A stretch of 64,000 nucleotides of DNA, taken from Methylomusa anaerophila. Lineage in GTDB: Bacteria; Bacillota; Negativicutes; Sporomusales; Sporomusaceae. The notes under the pieces are model-generated. The model did not search any database and was not told where the DNA came from. It was given only the letters and a program-made list of their open reading frames with translations. Positions 34,064-42,004 of this stretch are shown one piece after another; position 1 is the stretch's first letter; each line of letters opens with the position of its first letter. The DNA is taken from positions 751,424-815,423 of the forward strand of contig NZ_AP018449.1 in NCBI RefSeq assembly GCF_003966895.1. The letters run 5' to 3'. The translations under genes and the position numbers were made by a program.

Positions 34064-35002
34064 TTGAGTTCTCCCAATCGTTTTTTACTGATTAAAGCCT
34101 GGGGAGCCGGCTTTTGGTCGGATATGGAGCATGTCCTTGGTCAGCTTCTGATTGCCGAATTATCAGAACGGATACCGATTGTCTACTGGGGTAAAAATAG
34201 CGTATACAGCGGCGCCGAGGACACAAATGCTTTCGAGCAATTCTTCCTGCCGGTTTCCGCTTACTCCATTCATGATTTAATACGGTCGGATTTTACTTTT
34301 TACCCTGAGCCATGGAAATTTAACAACTTATTTTATGAAGAGGGCTGGCCGGAAAAAACCGTAAGAACATATTATCCGCTCCATACTTTGTACGATCGAT
34401 GTGAAAATGTTCTGGTCAGTGATTGCTGGCTGGGCATTTATTTGATGGAACCAATAATAAAAAGCACCCACCCTGCCTTCGGACTTGAACTTGACGACAT
34501 TTACCGTTCCCTTATCAGCAAATATATCCGATTACAGCCTGATATCGAGCGGGAAATAGACGATTTTTATAATGCCAATCTGCTGGGCAAAACCGTTTTG
34601 GCCGTACACGTACGGGGCAGCGATAAGATTCGGGAATTAGGAAAGCTGTATGAACTTAATAATCTGTATTATTCAGTAATTGATCACTGCCTGGAAGAAA
34701 ACCCGGCGGCATTTATTTTCCTGCTGACAGAATCGGAAGATATACTAGCCGAATATAAGAGCTTGTATAAAGAAAAACTGATCTATACCGACTGTCAGCG
34801 AACAAGCAATGATCATGCCTTATTCTGGGCCGAAGGCATAGACAAAAGGCGTATGGGTATTGAAATTTTAAAAGATACGTACCTCGCGGCCCGTTGTGAT
34901 TCTTTTATCGGCAATGCCCATTCCAATGTATCCACTGCCGTAAAACGGCTCAAGCAATGGCCGCCAAATAGTCTGGGACTTTTTTCGGAAAAGCATTTAT
35001 AA
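34064..35002 (+). CDS. NodZ/FUT8-like fucosyltransferase paralogue 1
   Basis: About 312 residues. The key motif is AVHVRGSDKI near residue 180, the HxRxxDK signature of GT23/NodZ-type O- and alpha-1,6-fucosyltransferases. FIGNAHSNVSTAV near the C-terminus is the donor-binding loop. It aligns through its length with the gene at 36019. TTG 34064 is chosen because AGGAGG lies seven bases upstream and the paralogue begins at the same point; the frame is open further back but overlaps the divergent gene. The fucose donor is inferred from the fold. Confidence 0.72.
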   Translation: MSSPNRFLLIKAWGAGFWSDMEHVLGQLLIAELSERIPIVYWGKNSVYSGAEDTNAFEQFFLPVSAYSIHDLIRSDFTFYPEPWKFNNLFYEEGWPEKTVRTYYPLHTLYDRCENVLVSDCWLGIYLMEPIIKSTHPAFGLELDDIYRSLISKYIRLQPDIEREIDDFYNANLLGKTVLAVHVRGSDKIRELGKLYELNNLYYSVIDHCLEENPAAFIFLLTESEDILAEYKSLYKEKLIYTDCQRTSNDHALFWAEGIDKRRMGIEILKDTYLAARCDSFIGNAHSNVSTAVKRLKQWPPNSLGLFSEKHL

Positions 35003-35036
35003 AAAAAGCGACGGTAATCTCACCGTCACTTTTTTT
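35001..35036. terminator. Bidirectional terminator
   Basis: AGCGACGGT and ACCGTCACT form a stem around AATCTC, flanked by A7 and T7, so it works on both strands between convergent genes. It is followed by three tandem ATGCACT units (35037-35057). Confidence 0.85.
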
Positions 35037-35076
35037 ATGCACTATGCACTATGCACTACCCCTTGATTGCCCTTGC

Positions 35077-35727
35077 TTACCCTTGCAGCTCTAAATATTT
35101 ACTCTCACGATGAATATATATATCGTCAAACTCTAATTTGGTTAGCAGTATAAATCCTTTATCCTGCAGGTAATTTTGGACATGCGTCTCTTGATAATTA
35201 TTTTCTACCGTTAGGCATTCGATTTTTACTTTGGAAAAATCAATAGTCTTAAGAACAGTCAATTCCGTTCCCTCAGTATCAACACTGCACAGATCAACAT
35301 GGGTTATTCCGTACTGATCCAAAATAAGTTGAAGCGGATATGTCGCCACAGGAATGATTTGGAGACTGCCCCCGTAATACTGCTGCGTCAACTGTATCCT
35401 TTTCAAGTGGCGAGGATCAAGTTCATTAAGTAATCCGCTCAGCATCTCTGAATATCCTTGTGCCTGTAAAAAATTTTGAAATCCCTGTTTGGCGGATATT
35501 GCTCCCTCCAAACAGATGCATTTTCTATTCTTTATTAGTTCCTGATATACGTTCGGCAATGGTTCCACACATATCCCATTCCAGCGTTTATACTTTTCAA
35601 AAAAATAACTATTACTGAAATCTATCCCGTTATGGGCGCCGATATCAACAAAAAATCCTTCTTCTGCTCCCCGGAATACTGTTTCATTCATAAAACGGTC
35701 TTGCCCGATCTGGCTATAATACTCCAT
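35077..35727 (-). CDS. FkbM family methyltransferase
   Basis: SAM-dependent O-methyltransferase of 216 residues. EGFFVDIGAHNGIDFSNSYFFE is the SAM-binding region and CVEPLPNVYQEL follows it. The late CSVDTEGTELTVLKTIDFS motif is the FkbM hallmark. ATG 35727 follows GGAGG at nine bases; the longer frame (to 35910) has an unrelated hydrophobic N-terminus. It probably methylates a sugar in the glycan made by the adjacent transferases. Confidence 0.88.
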   Translation of the reverse strand: MEYYSQIGQDRFMNETVFRGAEEGFFVDIGAHNGIDFSNSYFFEKYKRWNGICVEPLPNVYQELIKNRKCICLEGAISAKQGFQNFLQAQGYSEMLSGLLNELDPRHLKRIQLTQQYYGGSLQIIPVATYPLQLILDQYGITHVDLCSVDTEGTELTVLKTIDFSKVKIECLTVENNYQETHVQNYLQDKGFILLTKLEFDDIYIHRESKYLELQG

Positions 35728-36018
35728 AGATGTAAACCTCCATATTCTTAATATGCTTGCCGTGAGTGCAATTACAATATTTACATAACCTAATTCCATT
35801 AATACTATATGCCAATTTGTTTGTACTGGTGCAGGTTGTGGTTTTTTAACTTCACGCCGGTAATTACCGACCGCGTTGTTTTCATAAGAAAACACGCCGA
35901 ATTTTTTCAAATAATGAAAGTTTAAAAAGAAGTATTAGATCGGGAATAACATTTACATAATACTCGGCATAGGATAATAGCGGAAAAATAAATAATACGG
36001 TACGGCGGTGATAATGTA

Positions 36019-36972
36019 ATGCAAGAAATGCAAAGAAATAGCGGATTTTTGCTAATTAAATGCTGGGGCTGCGGTTTCTGGTCCGACATGGAACATGTTG
36101 TCGGACATCTGCTAATAGCCGAACTACTTGACCGATATCCGGTTGTTTATTGGGGACCAGAAAGTCGTTACGGCGGGACTGAAGGCATCAATGCTTTTGA
36201 ACACTTCTTTTTGCCTGTTTCAGCCTATTCGATAACGGATTTAACCCGAGCAGGCCTTACCTATTTCCCGGCAATGTGGAACACCAAACCGTTGGTTGAA
36301 GAAAATCCGGACAGATATATTCCGGATCAATATTGGCCGATAGACCTGATGGGCATTAGGAGGCCGGAAACAGTGATCGTCAGCGACAGACATATCTGGC
36401 CGACGGAAATCATGCGGTTCGTTCCCCCGGGCCACCCTGCCTACGGGTTAAATCACCATGACATGTATCGATATATTTTCAGTAAATACATTAAATTGCA
36501 ACCAATCGTTCAACTGGAAGCGGAATATTTTCTCAAAACGGAAATGCAAACTCGTCCTATTGTAGCTGTACATGTCCGGGGGGGAGACAAAATTTTTGAG
36601 AATGGCAACTTATGGCGAATTAATGCGTTGTATGCGAAAGAAATCCAGAACTATCTCATAGCCCATCCCAGCGCATCTATTTTCTTACTGACAGACAGCG
36701 AGGACATCTTAGCTGAATATAAATCGTTATATGGTCCTAAAATAATCTATACGGATTGTAACCGGACGGTCAGCGGCGGCCTGGGAGTGCATGTAATACC
36801 TTCAAATGGATACCGGAAGGGAGTTGAAATTCTCAAAGATACTTTGTTGGCGCTCCAATGCGATGCTTTTATCGGCAATGCCCACTCCAATGTTTCCATA
36901 GTCATAAGACGTTTGAAAGCTTGGCAAGACGGTACCATACGACTGCTGGGCGAACAAGATCTTACAGAATAG
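36019..36972 (+). CDS. NodZ/FUT8-like fucosyltransferase paralogue 2
   Basis: 317 residues, closely related to the protein at 34064: both begin FLLIK.WG.GFWSDMEHV, share FFLPVSAYSI and AVHVRGGDKI, and end in FIGNAHSNVS. Family knowledge suggests a GDP-fucose-type donor. The pair probably arose by duplication, since an FkbM gene on the other strand lies between them. An internal hydrophobic stretch is absent, so the enzyme is likely cytoplasmic. Confidence 0.72.
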   Translation: MQEMQRNSGFLLIKCWGCGFWSDMEHVVGHLLIAELLDRYPVVYWGPESRYGGTEGINAFEHFFLPVSAYSITDLTRAGLTYFPAMWNTKPLVEENPDRYIPDQYWPIDLMGIRRPETVIVSDRHIWPTEIMRFVPPGHPAYGLNHHDMYRYIFSKYIKLQPIVQLEAEYFLKTEMQTRPIVAVHVRGGDKIFENGNLWRINALYAKEIQNYLIAHPSASIFLLTDSEDILAEYKSLYGPKIIYTDCNRTVSGGLGVHVIPSNGYRKGVEILKDTLLALQCDAFIGNAHSNVSIVIRRLKAWQDGTIRLLGEQDLTE

Positions 36973-37050
36973 CGTTCATCAGTAGCAAAAAGCACTATTT
37001 GGTCTGGACCGCACCAACGGAGATAGAGACAAAAGAGAAAAACCACATAA

Positions 37051-37095
37051 CAAAACCTCCAGCCGTAATTTTGTCCTACGACTGGAGGTTTTGTC
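37051..37095. terminator. Terminator between NodZ-like gene and MTHFR
   Basis: CAAAACCTCCAG (37051-37062) pairs with CTGGAGGTTTTG (37082-37093). T-rich tails exist on the plus side and A-rich flanks serve the convergent minus-strand gene. Confidence 0.75.
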
Positions 37096-37097
37096 TT

Positions 37098-38609
37098 TCA
37101 ATCTTTATTATTATTGTAATCCCGGCCATTGAAATAGTTGAGCCAGGAAGATGTCCGGTGCAGGTCCCAGTTGCAGGGCGGCATATATTTTTCCTTCATG
37201 CGGTCTTCCCGGCCGCGTCCTTTAAATTCTTCATACATTTTTACATAAATACACTTCTGTTTGCCGGGATAGACTTCGCACCACCCGTCGCGGCTGCCGC
37301 CGCAGGCACCGTTGCGCTGCTGCTTGGGGCACTGGGACATGGGGCAGATGAAACCGAGTTCATGCATGGCGCAATCCCCGCAGAAGCGGCATTCATTCGT
37401 TATCGTTTTAGTAATGTATTCAGCCCCGGTAAACGGCTGCTTCAGCCAGGATTTGTCGATGTAACGGGCGGCGGCCCTGTTTGCGGGATACAGGGGAGAC
37501 TGCTGATCAAACGCCACTCCGTGCACCATATTCATCAGCGACTGCTTCAGCGAGGTACGGCCCGGGCCTGTCCGCCTCCGGTCGGCAGGCTGGCAGGTAT
37601 TCAGTCCGGTTGCCGCATCCTCCTCAAAAAAGTAAAAACCGCCGGCCTGGGGATGATTAAACTCAGCCGCTGCGATATCCTGCCAGTTGGAGCTTAATTC
37701 TTCCCCCTTTTCCATGATAAATTGCACATCCTGATAACTAAGGCCATGGCCGCCGATATTGACGCCGTCATACTGCAAGCCTTTCAGCACGGCATACTGC
37801 CTGGCCGCCCGCAGGAGCTGCAGTTCCCGTTTATTGCTGTGAGCGGCTTCTTCTTCCAGCCGGGCGACCAGGGAATCCGTCACCACACAGCCGGGAATCA
37901 GGTTTTTGTTCATCATTCTGGCCACCGGCAGCGACAGGACAAAGATATTGCCGATCAACGGTACTGCCAGGTTATTCAGCATAACATATTTTTTCAGCTC
38001 ATCAAACTTACGGGCGTCGTAGCCCAGTTGCGTAATGATAAAGCGGGAACCGTTGGCGACTTTTTTGTGAAGTTTATAATACTGGGCCATCGTTTCAGCT
38101 TCGGTTGATTTGAACGGGGAAACAACAGCGCCGGCAAAAAAGTGCGTGGGCGCCAGCTTAGTATAGGTGCTGTCATTCATTTTCCCAATCAGCCTGAGGA
38201 CATGCACCGCGTCAAAGTCAAAAACCGGCTTGGCGTTGCCGGAATACCCTGAAACCGGATAATCACCGGTCATCACCAGCAGATTCTCAATACCGGCTCT
38301 CTCCAAGGCATATAATTCGCTTTCCAGGGCGTTCCTGTTTTTATCCTTGCCAGTAAAATGAACGAGCGGATCAATCCCTAGCCGTTTAGCCTCCACAGCC
38401 ATGGCATAGACTGCAATCGCCGATTTTCCTCCCGGATTGTCGGTAATCGTCACCGCATTGATTTTGGCATCCTTAGCGGCCAGTTCGGCCATTTTTACCA
38501 AATGTTCCTGCGCTTTTTCCCGGGCGCCCTGCCCGGGTACCAGCTCCCAAGTTACCGACAGTTGCGCCGGATCAGCCAGCGCGGCCTGTAAAGAAAGTTT
38601 TGCCGTCAT
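37098..38609 (-). CDS. Methylenetetrahydrofolate reductase with MetV-type C-terminal domain
   Basis: A 503-residue protein. The N-terminal TIM barrel (residues 1-~300) resembles MetF, with TWELVPGQGAREKA and NLLVMTGDYPV. The C-terminal ~120 residues are Cys-rich (ECRFCGDCAMHELGF, ICPMSQCPKQQ, ACGG, DGWCEVYPG). This matches the MTHFR C-terminal (MetV-like) zinc/Fe-S domain seen as a separate subunit in acetogens. It likely serves the methyl branch of one-carbon metabolism. GGAGG precedes the ATG at 38609. On the minus strand a TTGACA (38763-38758) lies about 150 bp upstream. Confidence 0.85.
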   Translation of the reverse strand: MTAKLSLQAALADPAQLSVTWELVPGQGAREKAQEHLVKMAELAAKDAKINAVTITDNPGGKSAIAVYAMAVEAKRLGIDPLVHFTGKDKNRNALESELYALERAGIENLLVMTGDYPVSGYSGNAKPVFDFDAVHVLRLIGKMNDSTYTKLAPTHFFAGAVVSPFKSTEAETMAQYYKLHKKVANGSRFIITQLGYDARKFDELKKYVMLNNLAVPLIGNIFVLSLPVARMMNKNLIPGCVVTDSLVARLEEEAAHSNKRELQLLRAARQYAVLKGLQYDGVNIGGHGLSYQDVQFIMEKGEELSSNWQDIAAAEFNHPQAGGFYFFEEDAATGLNTCQPADRRRTGPGRTSLKQSLMNMVHGVAFDQQSPLYPANRAAARYIDKSWLKQPFTGAEYITKTITNECRFCGDCAMHELGFICPMSQCPKQQRNGACGGSRDGWCEVYPGKQKCIYVKMYEEFKGRGREDRMKEKYMPPCNWDLHRTSSWLNYFNGRDYNNNKD

Positions 38610-38849
38610 GTTATTACCTCCGCTATTACTGTAATAATGCGAATACATTTGCACACTTTTTGCTCACAGGCTTTTCTAAAGTCCTCAACAGAATTGATTT
38701 CACCACATCGGCCACCGTATATGCATCTATATATAAGGTAGCGAAACCAAGCTGTTTTGTCAATATTTTTATATTATTCTTATAATTTATTCAGAGGATT
38801 CAGCGGGAGTGAGGGCTGTATTTGTCTGACGAATAGTGCTTTTTTTATT

Positions 38850-39587
38850 TTAATATGCGTGTACCAGGGTCGGCTGCGTATTGCTCTTTCCTTTAATATT
38901 TATCTGATAATCCGGGCGGTAGGACAGTATAATCTCCTGCAGCTGCCGGGCGTGGTCGGCGTGATGATAAGCACAGATTGCCAACCTTGGTTTGAATTTT
39001 TTTATTGTCTGCGCCGCACCATATAATGCCTCCACCTCGCTGCCTTCAATATCCATTTTTATAAAATCCGCCCGCGGGATAACCCCGCTGGCAAGCAGTT
39101 GATCAATGGTATACTGGGGACACTTTTCTGAAACCCAGTTGCCGGGAGGACGATTTTCCAGCTTGGTGCTGCCGCATACCGACCACGGCGCTACCGCCAG
39201 ATTTGTTTGTCCACTATCCATTCCGATCAAGGCCCGCAGCACGTTAACCTTTTCCTGGAAAATTTCAGCGGCAAAAGTCATCTCCAGGCATTTTGCCAGG
39301 TTGTATACCGGTTCGATTGCCAAAACGCCGGCGCCGCGCTCCAGTGCGTAATAGGTAAAGAAGCCTTCGCTGGCGCCGACATCTATCACCCAATCCCCTT
39401 CCTTAATACATGATCCGGAATATTCATACGCATGATCATTCTCTGCCGGCGGCAAAAAAATTTCCTGCCAGATTGTACTCAAAGCACCGTAGTCATACTC
39501 TTGCGGCCACCAAATCCTGTAGCCGCTTATCTCCAATAGTATATATCCCGGTTGTTCCACAAGTTTGACAATTTCGGGCAATGCCAT
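38850..39587 (-). CDS. FkbM family methyltransferase
   Basis: 245 residues. DWVIDVGASEGFFTYYALERGAGVLAIEP is the SAM fold, split here as motif I and acidic loop. FIKMDIEGSEVEALYGAAQTIK is the FkbM-type substrate motif. A GGGGGGA site precedes the ATG. It is divergent from the large glycosyltransferase at 39797. The 240-bp gap to the MTHFR gene shows only a promoter-like element. Confidence 0.88.
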   Translation of the reverse strand: MALPEIVKLVEQPGYILLEISGYRIWWPQEYDYGALSTIWQEIFLPPAENDHAYEYSGSCIKEGDWVIDVGASEGFFTYYALERGAGVLAIEPVYNLAKCLEMTFAAEIFQEKVNVLRALIGMDSGQTNLAVAPWSVCGSTKLENRPPGNWVSEKCPQYTIDQLLASGVIPRADFIKMDIEGSEVEALYGAAQTIKKFKPRLAICAYHHADHARQLQEIILSYRPDYQINIKGKSNTQPTLVHAY

Positions 39588-39711
39588 TAAGATCCCCCCT
39601 CCCTTTCTTTTTTCTATTATATTTAATATTACCGGATTGTTTCCAAAAATGATTTATAGTTGGAATCCGCTTCCTTCACTTTGAAAAATTGCACTGGGGC
39701 AATATTTCCTG

Positions 39712-39757
39712 CCGGCACTGCTCACGAGTTGGAGAACAAGTGAATACAATGGCATAG
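39712..39757 (+). promoter_or_regulatory. Bipartite upstream motif shared with 41899
   Basis: CCGGCACTGCTCACG (39712-39726) and AACAAGTGAATACAATGGCATAG (39735-39757, conserved core AGTGAATA.AATG) recur before the next gene with the same 23-bp offset. The element contains a -10-like TACAAT. It may be a shared promoter. Confidence 0.45.
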
Positions 39758-39796
39758 CTAAAAAACACGGGATACTACTGGGAGGAGGAAACCAAT

Positions 39797-41827
39797 ATGC
39801 TGATGGAAAATATTCGCATTGGCCTGCCGTTTATTGCCGACCAAAGTGAGTTGGAAGCCACTGTGAAAATAGCGGCCCTTACCAAGGCAGTCAGTTCACT
39901 GCCGGTAGAGGAGCGCCCGCTATTATTTCTGGTTGTTACCGATGAAACGCTTACTCCCCTTAGCTTCCCGCCGCCATACATTTCCTTGTTTGATGGTATT
40001 ATTTATATGGGCCGGCATCTTGAGACAGCCGCCGTCACATTTGGCACACCCCTCATTCACACTACATCCTACGACCGGTTATTAGCAAAAATAGATTTCT
40101 GTTTTACCGTGTACCCTCAGGTTCTGCCGCACCCCCGGACTGCCGTATGGATACCTGATTTTCGGCTCCCTGATTTTTCCCAGTCCTTTTTGCCGCAAGA
40201 GCACGCCTGGCATGATACCCAGCTAAAACAAACCTCCGAGCAAGCAAGTATGATAATTTTTACCAGACACACCACCGGACAAGACTTTTTAAAAGTATAT
40301 CCGGCCGCTAAAGGAATCACCAAAGTCATAGCTGCTCCTTTTTATCCCGAGCGGGAATGGTATGATGGCGATCCGGGCGCAGTACAACATAAATACGGTT
40401 TGCCTGATAAATTTATATTGTGTTCCAACCATTTTTGGCGGCATAAAAATCATCCCGAGCTATTCAGAGCCATAGCTTTGCTCCGCCAGCTGGGACAGGA
40501 CGTGCATCTGGTCTGCTCAGGCCTGACCAACGATCCCCAACTGCCCGACTATTTCCTAAATTTACAGCAATATATCCGGCATATCAATATTGACGACCTA
40601 ATTCATATCCTGGGGCCGATCCCTGACCAAGACAACATCGCGCTCCTGCGGCGCAGCCTTTTTGTCGTTCAGCCATCCCTGGGCGAAGGGCTAAATATAA
40701 TAATTCAACAATGTCGCGCTTTGGCGAAATCCATTATTTTATCCGACATCAATATCCATTGGGAAGAAAACTATGGTACATACTTCCACCGCGATGATTA
40801 CGAAGATTTAGCCGAAAAAATCGCGCTTCTATTGCCCCAATCCGCGCCGGGTCCTGATCTGAAGCGGGAGGCGGAAGCAAAACAGGCCGGCGGCAACTTG
40901 GCGCAAGCTTTTGCCCGGCAGTTTTGCAACATTGTATTCCAGGTATTGGAGGGGCAAACCGCCCAAAGCTCACCCAGTCAAAACAACGAACCTTGCCGCC
41001 CCGTCCAACCGAATGCGGTTATCGACACAGCCGCACCATTCATTCCTGTTACTTTGGACAATTGGCAACAACCTTACCCGGCCGGCGGCAGTAAGGCTGA
41101 GGTTATAACTATTGCAACGTCGTTAGCCCCCCGGGACTTCGACAACCAGCGCGGCGCAGTAAGAAGCTGGAAAAATCTCGGTTTTGAGGTTGTATCCATT
41201 AATGCCCCGGCAGAAATAGCCCTGCTAAAACCGCATTTCCCGGATATTGAATTTGTAACCGCCAACCGGGATGCCGAAGAAAAATACGGTAAGCCGTATA
41301 TTTACTTAGATGATTTCCTGACTTTTTTTAAAAACCGGGGCTGTAAGGTATGCGGCATAATAAATTCAGACATTTTACTGAACAAAGAAAATTTTCATTC
41401 TATCATTTATAATGAAGCAAACGACGCGTTGGTCTATGGACCCAGAGTCAACATTGATTCATTTGATTTAACGCAGCAACAAGGAACGATGGAGCCCCAC
41501 GGTTTTGACTACTTTTTCTTCGACAAAGCCCTTATTCCGTGTTTTCCGCGCGAAGAATTCTGTGTTGGTCTGCCATTCTGGGATTATTGGTTGCCCCTGG
41601 TAGCCGCCGCCTGTGAATTTACCGTCAAAAAAATAATTACGCCGGTTGCTTATCACGTAAAACATCCTGCGCGCTGGGACTGGGAAAGCTGGACTTTGTT
41701 CGCCCGGATCTTAGCCAAATATCTCCCGCTTCCGACCGACCCTTCTGATTCGGTACATTCTTTACATCTGTGGGGAAAAATGTGGCATAAGGTAATTACC
41801 AAACATTCTATAGAAATAAGGATATAA
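39797..41827 (+). CDS. Two-domain glycosyltransferase (676 aa)
   Basis: The N-terminal ~390 residues form a GT-B glycosyltransferase: FILCSNHFWRHKNHPELFRAI begins the donor domain and VVQPSLGEGLNIIIQQCRAL holds the catalytic Glu pattern of GT4. The C-terminal ~240 residues have ISIATSLAPRDFDNQRGAVRSW-like content, with YLDDFLTFFKNRGCKVCGIINSDILL and a DYFFFDKALIP segment. This resembles GT-A-like folds acting on a second sugar. It could add two residues or be bifunctional. GAGGAGG precedes the ATG. An upstream element is shared with the next gene. Confidence 0.75.
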   Translation: MLMENIRIGLPFIADQSELEATVKIAALTKAVSSLPVEERPLLFLVVTDETLTPLSFPPPYISLFDGIIYMGRHLETAAVTFGTPLIHTTSYDRLLAKIDFCFTVYPQVLPHPRTAVWIPDFRLPDFSQSFLPQEHAWHDTQLKQTSEQASMIIFTRHTTGQDFLKVYPAAKGITKVIAAPFYPEREWYDGDPGAVQHKYGLPDKFILCSNHFWRHKNHPELFRAIALLRQLGQDVHLVCSGLTNDPQLPDYFLNLQQYIRHINIDDLIHILGPIPDQDNIALLRRSLFVVQPSLGEGLNIIIQQCRALAKSIILSDINIHWEENYGTYFHRDDYEDLAEKIALLLPQSAPGPDLKREAEAKQAGGNLAQAFARQFCNIVFQVLEGQTAQSSPSQNNEPCRPVQPNAVIDTAAPFIPVTLDNWQQPYPAGGSKAEVITIATSLAPRDFDNQRGAVRSWKNLGFEVVSINAPAEIALLKPHFPDIEFVTANRDAEEKYGKPYIYLDDFLTFFKNRGCKVCGIINSDILLNKENFHSIIYNEANDALVYGPRVNIDSFDLTQQQGTMEPHGFDYFFFDKALIPCFPREEFCVGLPFWDYWLPLVAAACEFTVKKIITPVAYHVKHPARWDWESWTLFARILAKYLPLPTDPSDSVHSLHLWGKMWHKVITKHSIEIRI

Positions 41828-41847
41828 CCTAAAGTCAACTCCTTGAT

Positions 41848-41895
41848 AGGTCGTTGGTCTTGGCCGCTGAACAAGACCAGGGACCTGTTAATTTT
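41848..41895 (+). terminator. Hairpin after the two-domain glycosyltransferase
   Basis: AGGTC..TGGTCTTG (41848-41862) pairs with CAAGACCA..GACCT (41872-41886), a strong stem with two mismatches, followed by a T-rich stretch. Confidence 0.65.
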
Positions 41896-41898
41896 ACT

Positions 41899-41944
41899 CC
41901 GGCATTGCTCACGCTTAACAAAACGAGTGAATATAATGCAATAG
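41899..41944 (+). promoter_or_regulatory. Bipartite upstream motif (second copy)
   Basis: CCGGCATTGCTCACG (41899-41913) and a second part beginning at 41922 (AGTGAATATAATG core) match the element at 39712, with an identical 23-bp offset. It contains the -10 hexamer TATAAT. Confidence 0.45.
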
Positions 41945-42004
41945 TAAAATGCTCTCTGCGGAATAGGCATTACGGTAGTCGAATACGGGGGGAGAGTGAA
42001 GCGA

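Noticed and set aside
35728-35910. N-terminal extension of the FkbM gene
   Set aside because: The extra residues are not FkbM-like, and GGAGG is correctly placed for ATG 35727.
38610-38849. SAM or other riboswitch ahead of the MTHFR gene
   Set aside because: No S-box core or other known aptamer pattern was recognised; only a promoter-like TTGACA was seen.
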